From a virus, in IMG/VR virus record IMGVR_UViG_3300037119_000887, positions 1 to 22,309 of that record: a DNA stretch of 22,309 bases; one strand, 5' to 3'. The position numbers and the translations under genes were made by a program. The notes beneath the pieces are model-generated. The model was not told where the DNA came from, made no database searches, and was given only the letters and a program-made list of their open reading frames with translations. Positions 1 to 7,853 of the stretch are shown piece by piece (position 1 is the first letter of the stretch; each line of letters opens with the position of its first letter).

Positions 1-42
1 TTTGTCTCTCTCTCTCCCACATCCTGAACGGAGTGTCCAGAT
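1..42. other. Left genome end, probable half of cos region
   Basis: A CT-dinucleotide-rich stretch opens the window (positions 4-16) and is followed by the ribosome-binding site of the first gene (CGGAG at 29-33). The right end of the window finishes with a similar CT-rich run. The neighbouring gene is a small terminase, and the last gene at the other end is an HNH nuclease, which is the pair that flanks cos in HK97-like phages. I infer that the window edge is a real molecule end or an assembly cut at cos. No overhang can be seen directly. Confidence 0.45.
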
Positions 43-342
43 ATGACGCGAAAGCTCCGCAGCACTGACGACATGCTGACGAGCGCCGTGGGTGAGGCGT
101 TGGATGCGCTTGGGTTAGAGGCCGAGGACAGCGCGGTTAAGCGGTTGGCGCGCGTGTATGCTGCGGAGATTGACGGGCGCAACCCGGAAGAGAGCGTGGA
201 AGTCCTTGGCAACCTCGGGCCCAAGCTCCTAGCCACTTTGGAGGCCCTGGGTGCGACCCCGAAGGCGCGCGGGAAGCTCGGCAAGATAGTGCCGCGTGGG
301 GAGAGCGAGCTTGACCGTATGCGTGCGAGTAGGCCCGCATGA
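43..342 (+). CDS. Terminase small subunit (set 1)
   Basis: A 99-residue protein that probably recognises the packaging site and loads the large subunit encoded directly downstream. The central segment around residues 56-80 (NLGPKLLATLEALGATPKAR) resembles the conserved 'LGPKLLxxLxALGxTPxAR' block I associate with small terminases of Streptomyces and mycobacterial siphophages. The ATG at 43 has CGGAG at 29-33 as its ribosome-binding site. Its stop overlaps the start of the next gene (ATGA at 339), which indicates translational coupling with TerL. The family is short and poorly conserved, so the call rests on that block plus position. It belongs to the first of two terminase sets in this window. 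Confidence 0.75.
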   Translation: MTRKLRSTDDMLTSAVGEALDALGLEAEDSAVKRLARVYAAEIDGRNPEESVEVLGNLGPKLLATLEALGATPKARGKLGKIVPRGESELDRMRASRPA

Positions 343-1886
343 GCGGCGCGGGTACCCGGTACGCCCCGGAGGCCGTTAGCGAGCAGATGAGGGGCGGCCT
401 TGCGGGTCTCCGTGAGGAGCGCAGCGCCGAGGAAAGCGCCGAAAGCGTGGCCCGGCTGTTCGGCCGCACTGAGCCGCGCTGGTTTCCGGAGCCCCTGCGC
501 CCCCTGACGCGCAAGACCACACGCGGCTATGAGCTGATTGACTTCGCGCGGAACGTGATGGGGGAGCCGTTCGACCCCTGGCAAGAGTGGCTGGCGATTC
601 ACGCCCTGGAGCTGAACCCGGACGGCACATACCGGTTCCGCATTGTGCTCGTACTGGTAGCCCGGCAGAACGGCAAGACGCACTTCCTGCGCACGCTGAC
701 GTTGTGGCGGATGTACATGGACGGGGCGCGCAAGAGCCTCGGCTGCGCGCAGGACCTAGACCTGGCGCGGGAGTTCCTGGAGGAGTGCGTCGAGACGATT
801 AACGGCGTGCCGGACCTTGCTGCTGAGTTCGGCGGCGAGATGAAGGGCAACGGTCGCCAGTGTTTCTGGTTGACCAACGGCGCGCAGTACAAGATCACGG
901 CGGCAAACCGGAAGGCAGGCCGCGGCAAGACCATCGACCAGATGAACATGGACGAGATCCGCGAGCAGCGGGACTTTGCGGCCTGGTCGGCCCTTAGCAA
1001 GACCACGAGCGCTCGCGCCTTCTCGCAGATCTGGGCGATCACGAACGCGGGCGACGACGAGAGCGTTGTGCTGAACCAGCTGCGGGATGCGGCCTTGTCT
1101 GGGCGCGACGAGAGCATTGGGCTGTTCGAGTGGAGCGGGCCTGAGGGCTGCGAGCTGGACGACTGGGATGCGATCCTGCAGGCGAACCCCGGCATTGGCT
1201 ACAACGGGCCAACGGTGCAGGCGATTAAGACCGCGCTCACCTCCGACCCGCCGAACGTGTTCCGCACGGAGGTCCTGTGCCAGAAGGTGGATGCGCTCGA
1301 CTCCGCCGTGGATGGCGGGGCGTGGCAATCCTGTAAGGACACGGTCGGACAGTTCGACTTTGCCAAGCAGCGCATTGTGGCGTGCATTGATGTGGCCCCG
1401 GACGGCGCCCATGTGACGCTGGCCGGCGCGGTCGAGCTAGCCGACGGGCGTGTGCGGGTGGAGGTTCTGAAGAGCTGGAAGAACACCGCCGATGCGCGCA
1501 AGGAACTGCCTGATGTGCTGCGGAAGGTGAAACCTGCGGCCGTGGGTTGGTTCCCTGGTGGACCGGCAGCGGCGATCGGCGTCACACTCCGTAAGATTGA
1601 TGTCAACAAGAAGCCGATTAAGATTGTGGACATTACCGGGCAGGATGTGAATGAGGCCTGCCAGGAGTTCGCAGACCTCGCCAAGGCGCTCCAGATCCTG
1701 CACCCGAATGACCCGCTGCTGAATGGGCACGTCGCAGGCAGCAAGAAGCTCCGGGTTGGTGACGGTTGGCGCTTTGTCCGGCGTGGGGTTGGGCACGTTG
1801 ACGCCGCCTACGCGGGCGCAGGTGCAGCTTATGTTGTCCGGACACTCCCCGTGGAGGTCCCCAAGCCGAGGAGTTCTGTGGTCTGA
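339..1886 (+). CDS. Terminase large subunit (set 1), HK97-like
   Basis: A 515-residue ATPase-nuclease that pumps DNA into the prohead and cuts at the ends. Visible motifs are Walker A VARQNGKTH (residues 107-115), an acidic Walker B-type segment NMDEIREQ (about 203-210) and a coupling motif ITNAG (234-238). The C-terminal RNase H-like nuclease has D351 in IVACIDVAP and a late acidic residue in HVDAAYAG (about 487-494). The length is normal and nothing is truncated. It overlaps TerS by four bases and touches the next gene by one base. The Walker A form A-R-Q-N-G-K-T is typical of HK97-type actinophage terminases, unlike the second terminase at 14692-16176. Confidence 0.92.
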   Translation: MSGAGTRYAPEAVSEQMRGGLAGLREERSAEESAESVARLFGRTEPRWFPEPLRPLTRKTTRGYELIDFARNVMGEPFDPWQEWLAIHALELNPDGTYRFRIVLVLVARQNGKTHFLRTLTLWRMYMDGARKSLGCAQDLDLAREFLEECVETINGVPDLAAEFGGEMKGNGRQCFWLTNGAQYKITAANRKAGRGKTIDQMNMDEIREQRDFAAWSALSKTTSARAFSQIWAITNAGDDESVVLNQLRDAALSGRDESIGLFEWSGPEGCELDDWDAILQANPGIGYNGPTVQAIKTALTSDPPNVFRTEVLCQKVDALDSAVDGGAWQSCKDTVGQFDFAKQRIVACIDVAPDGAHVTLAGAVELADGRVRVEVLKSWKNTADARKELPDVLRKVKPAAVGWFPGGPAAAIGVTLRKIDVNKKPIKIVDITGQDVNEACQEFADLAKALQILHPNDPLLNGHVAGSKKLRVGDGWRFVRRGVGHVDAAYAGAGAAYVVRTLPVEVPKPRSSVV

Positions 1887-2089
1887 TGAGGATGCTACCC
1901 ACTATCTTGCAGGCGTTGGGGCTGCTCTGCGCCCTGTATGGCGCCTACCTCCTGCTGCCGTTGGCGTGGTTCGCGCTCACGGTCGGCGTGGTAGTGCTGA
2001 CGCTCGGCGTGCTGGCAGAGGTGATCAGCCTGCGGAAGCCCCCACAAGAGCCTAGCAAGCCCAAGCTTGTGCGAAAGGATGGTGCGTGA
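1886..2089 (+). CDS. Small two-pass membrane protein
   Basis: A 67-residue protein with two hydrophobic segments (about residues 4-25 and 27-46) separated by a very short turn, then a charged tail rich in Lys, Pro and Arg (about 50-67). It starts by a TGATG overlap with TerL and is followed by a TGATG overlap with the portal gene. Small membrane proteins between terminase and portal are common in actinophages and have no established role. Because no lysis gene is recognisable elsewhere, a holin-like role cannot be excluded, but the position argues against it. Function unknown. Confidence 0.7.
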   Translation: MRMLPTILQALGLLCALYGAYLLLPLAWFALTVGVVVLTLGVLAEVISLRKPPQEPSKPKLVRKDGA

Positions 2090-3243
2090 TGGGGCTGGGC
2101 GAGCTGTTCACCCGTGACGTCAAGTACACGGCAACCGACACCAGCACCGGTGCCACAGAGAGCTGGACGCTCGTTCAGGGTCTGGCCCCGGACTGGAGCG
2201 AAGGTGAGTACAGCGGAGGCATGGGAATCCCCGGCGCCTACCGCGCGGCCCGGCTCCGGTCGAGCCTTGTGGGCGGGTTCCCCTGGCACGCGTACCGGGA
2301 TCGTGCCGGGCAGCCGTTGGAGAAGCTGAGCGCCCCGCTTCTGGACCAGCCCGAGCCCCCGGACCCGCGCGTCGTGACGTTCTCCGCACTCGCGCTTGAC
2401 ATGGTGTGGCACGGCAACGCGGTCGGCGTGTACGCCACACGGAACCGGGACGGCTGGCCGACTTCGCTCGTGTCGGTACCCGCCGACAGCGTCTACGTCA
2501 AGCGTGTCGAGGAGCGCGACGGCGCGCCGCTGCCGACGGGCACGATCGGCTACAAGATCGGCAACAAGTGGTTCAGCACAGATGACGTCCTTCACATAAA
2601 GGGGCCGAGCAAGCCGGGCGCACTCCGGGGCATGGGCGTCCTGGAGAACCACTTCAACACGCTGAGCCTTGCAGAGAAGCTGGAGAAGCAGGCGCGGAAC
2701 ATCGACATTGCCGCCGTGCCGACCGGCTACCTGAAGTCGACGGCCGATGACTATGATGAGGAGGACGGGCGGAAGGTCAAGGCGGGATGGATCGCGTCAC
2801 AGCGCGACCGCACAGTGGCAATGCTGAGCCCCACGACGGAGTTCACGCCGCTGGCCTGGAATCCTGAGCAGACGCAACTGATGGAGGCGCGCAAGTTCAG
2901 CCTGCACGAGCTGGCGCTGATCTTCGACCTGGAGCCGACGTGGCTCGGCGTCAGCGCGGACAGCCGCACCTACCAGAACCAGGAGACAAAGGGGCTCGAC
3001 CTTCTGAAGTTCTCCGGGGTCGGCGACGACATCGCCCGGTTCGAGCAGACGCTGTCCCTGGCGTTCCCGCGTGGGACGACCGTGAAGGCGAACCTGGACG
3101 GGCTGCTCCGCCCCGACACGAAGACCCGCTACGAAACGCACGAGATTGGCATCCGGGCCGGGTTCCTCACTGTTGATGAGGTGCGCGACCTGGAGGAGAA
3201 GCCCCCGCTCACCGCCGCCCAGAAGGAGAACAACAATGGCTAG
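2089..3243 (+). CDS. Portal protein, HK97 type
   Basis: A 384-residue portal that would form the dodecameric ring at the capsid vertex through which DNA passes and to which the terminase docks. The assignment rests on length, place between TerL and protease, and family-like features: an early conserved tyrosine/arginine region (AYRAARLRSSLVGGFPWHAY, about 46-65), the central 'VLHIKG...GVLEN' segment and a C-terminal 'PTWLGVS...YQNQE' segment. A GTG at 2086 is in frame, but the ATG at 2089 fits better: it overlaps the previous stop as TGATG and has AAAGGAT at about 2074-2080 at good spacing. It overlaps the next small gene by eight bases. Confidence 0.9.
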   Translation: MGLGELFTRDVKYTATDTSTGATESWTLVQGLAPDWSEGEYSGGMGIPGAYRAARLRSSLVGGFPWHAYRDRAGQPLEKLSAPLLDQPEPPDPRVVTFSALALDMVWHGNAVGVYATRNRDGWPTSLVSVPADSVYVKRVEERDGAPLPTGTIGYKIGNKWFSTDDVLHIKGPSKPGALRGMGVLENHFNTLSLAEKLEKQARNIDIAAVPTGYLKSTADDYDEEDGRKVKAGWIASQRDRTVAMLSPTTEFTPLAWNPEQTQLMEARKFSLHELALIFDLEPTWLGVSADSRTYQNQETKGLDLLKFSGVGDDIARFEQTLSLAFPRGTTVKANLDGLLRPDTKTRYETHEIGIRAGFLTVDEVRDLEEKPPLTAAQKENNNG

Positions 3244-3448
3244 CCACAAGACCCGTACCGCCCCCGTCGCCGAGCACATCCGGCCGAAGACCGAGGACGC
3301 GGCCGAGTGCAAGCGGGACGAGTGCCCGGAGACCGAGGACCTGAAGGCTGGCCTCTGCCCGGCGCACTTCGGCACCCACCCGCACCTGCGGGATGCCGAC
3401 CCGGAAGCCCCGAAGGCTGCCCCCGACCCGAAGGTGGTTTACCCGTGA
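3236..3448 (+). CDS. Small Cys/His protein of the head module
   Basis: A 70-residue protein with a good ribosome-binding site (AAGGAG at 3223-3228) before ATG 3236. It is hydrophilic, with three cysteines and several histidines in the middle (about residues 25-50: C, four residues, C, ten residues, C-P-A-H, then HPH), which could hold one zinc ion. It starts inside the end of the portal gene and ends in a GTGA overlap with the protease gene, so it is co-translated with head-assembly genes. I do not recognise a family. It could be a scaffold accessory or a regulator; there is no direct evidence for either. Confidence 0.65.
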   Translation: MASHKTRTAPVAEHIRPKTEDAAECKRDECPETEDLKAGLCPAHFGTHPHLRDADPEAPKAAPDPKVVYP

Positions 3449-4023
3449 CCGAGTTGATTCGGGCGTTCACCCCCGACCTGGAGATCCGCAGCGCGGCCAA
3501 GGGCGGCGATGGGCGGACGATCGTGGGCATTGCGGTGCCATACAACAAGCCGCAGCGCATTGATGCTCAGCTCACCGAGCAGTTCGCCCGGGGCGCGTTT
3601 GATCACCAGATCGGCGCCCCCAACCGTGTGTACTTCAGCCGGGGGCATCTCGACCTCGGCGGCGTGCTCATCGGCAAGGCGGTCGAGCTACGTGATGATC
3701 CGGCCGGACTGTGGGGCGCCTGGCGCGTGAGCGCAACGCCCGTCGGCGAGGAGACGCTGGAGCTGGTCAAGGACGGCGTCCTGGATGAGCTGAGCGTTGG
3801 CTTCCGCGAGAAGCAGAACAGGCGCGAGAAGGACGGCACGATCACCCGCGTGACCGCCGACCTCGTGGAGACCTCGCTGGTGCTGGAAGGCGCGTACGGC
3901 CGTGGTGCGCTCGTCAGCGCGGTCCGCAACGCAATCGAGAACTGTAAGTGCGGCTGCCATGCCGCAACCAATCTCGACCGCGCACGACAGATCGCGGCTG
4001 CAATGCCAATGCTCCCCGCATAG
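3445..4023 (+). CDS. Capsid maturation (prohead) protease
   Basis: A 192-residue HK97-type prohead protease (S78/U35 family) that removes scaffold sequences from the major capsid protein. The fold is indicated by VGIAVPYNKP near the start, then H68 in SRGHLDLGG, S117 in DELSVGF and E142 in ADLVETSLV, which match the catalytic His, Ser and nearby acidic position of the family. I chose GTG 3445, which overlaps the upstream stop as GTGA; the frame is open further upstream but overlaps a good gene there. The C-terminal tail has an odd Cys cluster, CKCGCH (167-172). A hairpin follows the stop. Confidence 0.9.
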   Translation: MTELIRAFTPDLEIRSAAKGGDGRTIVGIAVPYNKPQRIDAQLTEQFARGAFDHQIGAPNRVYFSRGHLDLGGVLIGKAVELRDDPAGLWGAWRVSATPVGEETLELVKDGVLDELSVGFREKQNRREKDGTITRVTADLVETSLVLEGAYGRGALVSAVRNAIENCKCGCHAATNLDRARQIAAAMPMLPA

Positions 4024-4044
4024 ACCATCTGCCCGCTCCCCCGG

Positions 4045-4080
4045 AGCCCCGGCTGACTTCCTCCAAGGTTGGCCGGGGCT
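4045..4080 (+). terminator. Hairpin between protease and major capsid genes
   Basis: A perfect 9-bp inverted repeat, AGCCCCGGC (4045-4053) and GCCGGGGCT (4072-4080), with an 18-base loop that can itself pair weakly (CTT with AAG). TCGTCATTTCT follows, so the T-tract is poor. It lies in the 185-base gap between the protease stop and the capsid start. It may be a partial terminator or RNA-processing hairpin that sets capsid expression apart from upstream genes. The rest of the gap (4081-4208) shows no clear gene; TACTAT near 4100 is a weak candidate -10 box. Confidence 0.5.
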
Positions 4081-4208
4081 TCGTCATTTCTGGATCCGGT
4101 ACTATTAAGGCAGCAAGGTTCGATACCGGCACCCCAGCCTCTCACGGATGCTGACACCCCGGTCACTCGATGGAAGCAATACACCATCAATGTGATCGGG
4201 AGAGGGCT

Positions 4209-5504
4209 GTGAACCCGTACCTGAAGAAGCTGCGCGAGCAGTACGATGCACTCCACACCTCCGTCCAGGGTCTCCAGACCCGCGCGGCGGACGAGAACCG
4301 CGACCTGACGGACGTCGAGCTGCGCTCCGTGACCGAGCAGAGCGAGACCGCCAAGACCCTCTACACGCAGATCGAGCTGCTGACCGAGGAGGAGACCCGC
4401 TCCCGCAAGGTCGCCGAGCTGGCGGACAACCTGAGCGACGACGAGGGCGAGCCGACCCGTGTGGGCACCGCTCAGACCCGGCAGCGCGACCCGGGCCACT
4501 ACCGCTCCGAGAAGGAGGGTGGCCAGCACTCGTTCTTCGCCGACCTTGTGCGCTCGAAGCAGGACGACGACGAGGCCAAGGTCCGTCTGACCGAGCACAA
4601 CCGTTCGCTCTCCACCGGCACCAACGGCACGGGCATCGTCCCGCCGAAGTGGCTGACGGAGTTCGCCGGAACCGCGCGGCAGAACCGCCGCGTTGCGGAC
4701 CGGGTGCGGCACCTCAGCCTGGGCAACGACCCCCGGCCGATCGTCCTCCCGAAGCAGACCGGCGCGGCTGCGGTCGCCGTCCAGGCCTCGGAGAACACGG
4801 CGGCCGTCTGGACCGACGCGTTCAACACCGGTGTCGACACGCTGACCCCGGTCACCCTGACGGGCGGCCAGAAGGTCTCCCGGCAGCTCCTGGACGCGGG
4901 CGTGCCCGCCGTTGACGAGTTGATCTACGGTGACCTGCTGGCCGACTACGACACCAAGGTGGAGGCGCGCGTCGTCGCCGCGATGAACGCGGCGGCCGGT
5001 ACCGCGACCACCGCGTACGCGACGGAGTCCGCCTACACGACCGCGATCACGCTGGCGTCGGGTGCGTTCCCGTTCCTGAAGAACCTGCGTGCGGCGATCA
5101 CCTCGGTGCGGAACCTGCGCAAGCTGCCGCCGGACATGATCATCGCTGCGGTGTCGCGGTACGGCGGCTGGCTCGACCTGACGGACTCGACCGGACGGCC
5201 GGTCATCCCGGCCCCCGAGAACGGCCCGCAGAACGCCTTTGGTACCGGCACGGCGATGACCGACGGGCGCCTCCTGGGCCTTGAGGTGGTCGCTACGGAC
5301 GGCGTCCCGTACCAGACCTACGCGGAGCCGATCATCGTCGCCCGGAGCCAGGACACGATCCTGGCCGAGAGCGCCACGATGCGTTTCCGTGCCGAGGAGC
5401 CGGACGGTCCCGAGACGATCCGCCTGGCAGTCTGGGGTTACGTCGGTGTGCTGACCCGCTACGCGGGCGCCTCGACGCAGAAGCTCCAGATCACGGCGGC
5501 CTGA
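4209..5504 (+). CDS. Major capsid protein, HK97 fold
   Basis: A 431-residue capsid subunit. The first ~120 residues are charged and heptad-like (LKKLREQYDALHTSVQGLQ and onward), as expected for a cleavable scaffolding delta domain. The rest, from about residue 130, is the mixed alpha/beta shell domain, with the conserved-looking 'LYGDLL'-type E-loop/spine region (VDELIYGDLLADYDTKVEARV) and a late 'ETIRLAVWGYVGVLTRYAGA' strand. I chose GTG 4209 because GGGAGAGGG (about 4198-4206) lies just upstream; the ATG at 4170 would add 13 unlikely residues and lacks a ribosome-binding site. Its position after the protease supports the call. The cleavage site cannot be fixed from sequence alone. Confidence 0.93.
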   Translation: MNPYLKKLREQYDALHTSVQGLQTRAADENRDLTDVELRSVTEQSETAKTLYTQIELLTEEETRSRKVAELADNLSDDEGEPTRVGTAQTRQRDPGHYRSEKEGGQHSFFADLVRSKQDDDEAKVRLTEHNRSLSTGTNGTGIVPPKWLTEFAGTARQNRRVADRVRHLSLGNDPRPIVLPKQTGAAAVAVQASENTAAVWTDAFNTGVDTLTPVTLTGGQKVSRQLLDAGVPAVDELIYGDLLADYDTKVEARVVAAMNAAAGTATTAYATESAYTTAITLASGAFPFLKNLRAAITSVRNLRKLPPDMIIAAVSRYGGWLDLTDSTGRPVIPAPENGPQNAFGTGTAMTDGRLLGLEVVATDGVPYQTYAEPIIVARSQDTILAESATMRFRAEEPDGPETIRLAVWGYVGVLTRYAGASTQKLQITAA

Positions 5505-5519
5505 GCGAGGGCGGCAGAG

Positions 5520-6128
5520 ATGGCATGGGCACCGGACTACGCAACCGTGGAAGAGCTGACCACGTTCCGACGTGTCGGCGATGACCTCGACGATGTACAG
5601 GCTGGCCTGGCTCTCTCTGCCGCCTCCCGCGCGGTCGACAGGGCAACTCGACGGCAGTTTGGGATTGTCGATGTGCTCGAAGCTCGCTACTACACGGCCT
5701 GGTATGACTCGGCCCGTGGGAAGTGGGTGGCGACGATCGACGACCTCATGACGACCACCGGCATGGCGGTCGCGTTTGACACCGATGATGACCTGGTCTT
5801 CGGCACAATGATCACGACCTACCGCAAGCTCCCGGTGAACGCTGCGGCTGAGAACCGGCCTTGGACCGAGCTGGTGTTTGCGTCAGGCGTGACCGACCTG
5901 GAGAACGGCGTCAAGGTGACCGCCATGTGGGGCTGGACAACCGTCCCGGACCCCATCAAGCAGGCTACGCTGCTGCAGGCGAACCGCCTTCTCTCGCGGC
6001 GCGACTCGCCCTACGGCATCGCAGGCAGCCCAACTCAGGGCTCGGAACTCCGCTTGCTTGCCAAGGTTGACCCGGACGTCGAGGTTGCCCTGCAGGACTA
6101 CAAGCGCAAGTCTTGGGCCTTCGTCTAA
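5520..6128 (+). CDS. Head-tail connector (adaptor) protein
   Basis: A 202-residue protein immediately after the capsid gene, where HK97-like phages encode the gp6-type connector that forms a ring below the portal. The N-terminal half (MAWAPDYATVEELTTFRRV... ASRAVDRATRRQFG) is the helical start usual for this family ('ATxxELxxxL...AAxxAVDxxxxRxFG'). The later 'TAMWGWTTVPDPIKQATLLQA' matches the frequent 'GW..VP..I..A....A' pattern. The start at ATG 5520 has only a weak GAGGGCGG upstream. Family assignment is by pattern and gene order. Confidence 0.78.
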   Translation: MAWAPDYATVEELTTFRRVGDDLDDVQAGLALSAASRAVDRATRRQFGIVDVLEARYYTAWYDSARGKWVATIDDLMTTTGMAVAFDTDDDLVFGTMITTYRKLPVNAAAENRPWTELVFASGVTDLENGVKVTAMWGWTTVPDPIKQATLLQANRLLSRRDSPYGIAGSPTQGSELRLLAKVDPDVEVALQDYKRKSWAFV

Positions 6129-6139
6129 AGGAGTTTGTA

Positions 6140-6466
6140 ATGGCAACAGTTGCTACGCAGAACATGCCGTATGACGGCGCTGCGCTGACGTACTCGGCGG
6201 CGTCGGGTGGTGGCGATCGGTTCACCCCCGGTGACCGGACGTTCCTCCACATCAAGAACGGCGGTGGCGGCTCGATCACCGCGACCATCGTCACGCCGAA
6301 CGCAGTCGAGGGTTCGGCCATCACGGATCAGGCGGTCGTCGTTGCGGCGGCTGCGGATCGGATGGTGCCGGTGGGAGCGTCCAAGTACCAGTCCTCGGAC
6401 GGGCTCGCCGACATCACATGGTCGGGCACGACCTCGGTCACGTTCGCCGTGGTGTATGTCCGATGA
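6140..6466 (+). CDS. Beta-rich structural protein, probable head decoration or connector
   Basis: A 108-residue protein with an excellent ribosome-binding site (AAAGGAG at 6127-6133) before ATG 6140. It is short of charged clusters and rich in Gly, Thr, Val and Ala, with alternating hydrophobic strands (TFLHIKNGGGGSITATIVTP, then ITWSGTTSVTFAVVYVR), so it is probably a small beta-sandwich. Genes of this look are common between connectors and the tail terminator in Streptomyces phages, usually unnamed. A capsid-decorating or neck role is my inference. Its stop overlaps the next start as ATGA. Confidence 0.6.
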   Translation: MATVATQNMPYDGAALTYSAASGGGDRFTPGDRTFLHIKNGGGGSITATIVTPNAVEGSAITDQAVVVAAAADRMVPVGASKYQSSDGLADITWSGTTSVTFAVVYVR

Positions 6467-6642
6467 CTGACGAGAAGCCGAGCCCGGTCCCCACGGTGCG
6501 CGCCGAGCCGAAGGCGGTTGTCCACTCTGCATGGACGACTCCGGATGGTCTGACGCCGTGCTGCAGCGCGGACCCGCGCGAGGTCGGTGCGCTGACCCTG
6601 GAAGCCGACGACGTCACCTGTAAGGGAACGGAGCAGAAGTGA
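6463..6642 (+). CDS. Small hypothetical protein of the neck region
   Basis: A 59-residue hydrophilic protein that begins at ATG 6463 inside the previous stop and ends in a GTGA overlap with the tail terminator gene. It contains three cysteines (a CC pair near residue 33 and one near the end) and no clear domain. Overlaps at both ends argue that it is translated. No function is recognised. Confidence 0.55.
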   Translation: MTDEKPSPVPTVRAEPKAVVHSAWTTPDGLTPCCSADPREVGALTLEADDVTCKGTEQK

Positions 6643-7046
6643 ACATCGCAGCCGTCATGGACGAGTTGGGCGTTGCGCTCAGTTCGATCACAGGGCTGCG
6701 TGTGCTCCCGTACTGGCCAGAGAACATCTCGCCGCCCACCGCAATTGTCGGGCTGCCTGATAGCTGCGAGTTCGACAAGGGCTTCAGCCGGGGTTCCGAC
6801 CGCGCGACCTTCCCGGTGACAGTTGTTGTCGGCCGGGTGGACGTGCGAACGGCCCGGAACAATCTGTCGGACTACGCCAGCGGGTCAGGTTCCTCGTCAG
6901 TCAAGGCTGCGGTCGAGGACCACGCGCCGATCGCCTACCACTCCGCGCGGGTGACCAAGGTTGAGTTCGGCGCAATCCAGATCGGCGGCGTGGAGTACGT
7001 TGCCGCCACGTTCGACATCGACATTTCAGCTCCCGGAGAGGGGTAA
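6639..7046 (+). CDS. Tail terminator / tail completion protein
   Basis: A 135-residue protein just before the major tail protein, the usual place of the tail terminator (lambda gpU-like) that caps the tail tube and joins it to the head. It has an N-terminal helix (MNIAAVMDELGVALSSI), then alternating strands including a 'RATFPVTVVVGRVDVRTA' segment and a C-terminal 'GGVEYVAATFDIDIS', which fits that alpha/beta fold. GTG 6639 overlaps the preceding stop, with GGAG at about 6630-6633. Assignment is by position and general fold look. Confidence 0.68.
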   Translation: MNIAAVMDELGVALSSITGLRVLPYWPENISPPTAIVGLPDSCEFDKGFSRGSDRATFPVTVVVGRVDVRTARNNLSDYASGSGSSSVKAAVEDHAPIAYHSARVTKVEFGAIQIGGVEYVAATFDIDISAPGEG

Positions 7047-7051
7047 TTCCA

Positions 7052-7456
7052 ATGGCCCAGGTACACGGCAAGACCGGCGCGATTCTCGTAAACGCCAAGG
7101 ACTGCTCAGCGTTCACGAACTCGATCGAGTGGGACCAGTCGGCCGACACGCACGACACGACCACGTTCGGCCAGACCGGCCACGTCTACGCGGGTGGCCT
7201 GACCGACGGCAAGGTGTCCCTCAAGGGCATCTACGACAACACCGCCGTCACCGGCCCGCGTGCGGCGGTTCAGTCCTCGCTCGGCGCCACGGTCGCGTTC
7301 AAGTACCGCCCGGAAGGCATCGGCACCGGCAAGCCCGAGTCCACGTGCAACGTGGTCGTCAACTCCTACAAGGAGTCCGTCCCGGTCGACGACATGATCA
7401 GCTGGGAGGCCGAGCTGACGATCTCAGGCGGCGTCACCACTGCCGCGCAGGCGTAA
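7052..7456 (+). CDS. Major tail protein
   Basis: A 134-residue tail tube subunit. It is beta-rich with the tube-protein pattern 'SIEWDQSADTHDTTTFG...GGLTDGKVSLKG' in the first half and 'SWEAELTISGGV' at the end, both frequent in actinophage tail tubes. GGAGAGGGG precedes ATG 7052. It sits directly before the chaperone pair and tape measure, which is the standard order. Short tube proteins of about this size are known in small-tailed siphophages. Confidence 0.85.
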   Translation: MAQVHGKTGAILVNAKDCSAFTNSIEWDQSADTHDTTTFGQTGHVYAGGLTDGKVSLKGIYDNTAVTGPRAAVQSSLGATVAFKYRPEGIGTGKPESTCNVVVNSYKESVPVDDMISWEAELTISGGVTTAAQA

Positions 7457-7484
7457 GTAAACCAACAAGGGTAGGAGCAGACCC

Positions 7485-7853
7485 ATGAGTGAGTTCAATG
7501 TTGCCGCAATGCTTGAGCGGCAGGCCGACACGGACGTCGAGACCAGGACGGTTGAGACCAAGTTCGGTGACGTTGTAGTCCGGAGCTTGACCAGGGCGCA
7601 GGTGCTGTCAATCCAGAAGGCAGGGCCGGTAGACGCGGCCGTTATGGAGCGCAAGCTCCTCGCCTTCGCCCTGGTCGAGCCGAAGCTGAACCGGGCACAG
7701 ATCGAGCACTGGCAGAACACCTCGCCTGCGGGTGAGCTGCAGCCGATCGTCGCGGCTATCGAGGAGCTGTCCGGCCTCCGCGAGCGCGAGGTGGGAGAAG
7801 ACGGCGAGCCGGTGAAGCCGCTCAAGGAGGAGATCAAGAGCTTTCGCGAGTGA
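7485..7853 (+). CDS. Tail assembly chaperone, short (G-like) form
   Basis: A 122-residue acidic protein that would coat the tape measure protein during tail assembly. It has GGAG at 7473-7476 before ATG 7485. The segment 'VETKFGDVVVRSLTRAQVLSIQKAG' and later 'EHWQNTSPAGELQPIVAAIEELSGL' match the general look of actinophage tail chaperones ('VxVPxxGxVxVRxLTRxExLxLxxA...WxxAPAGEIxxIxxAIxxLSGL'). Its last codons, AGC-TTT-CGC-GAG-TGA, lie where a frameshift would join it to the reading frame at 7846-8004. Confidence 0.82.
   Translation: MSEFNVAAMLERQADTDVETRTVETKFGDVVVRSLTRAQVLSIQKAGPVDAAVMERKLLAFALVEPKLNRAQIEHWQNTSPAGELQPIVAAIEELSGLREREVGEDGEPVKPLKEEIKSFRE

Noticed and set aside
137-1902. Several long open frames on the minus strand opposite the first terminase genes
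   Set aside because: They lie fully opposite genes with clear motifs, show Arg/Pro/Ala-rich shadow composition typical of GC-rich antisense frames, and have no ribosome-binding sites or family-like sequence.
1886-2089. Holin assignment for the 67-residue membrane protein
   Set aside because: Its size and two helices fit, but the place between terminase and portal is not a lysis position, and such proteins are common there; kept as a membrane protein of unknown role.
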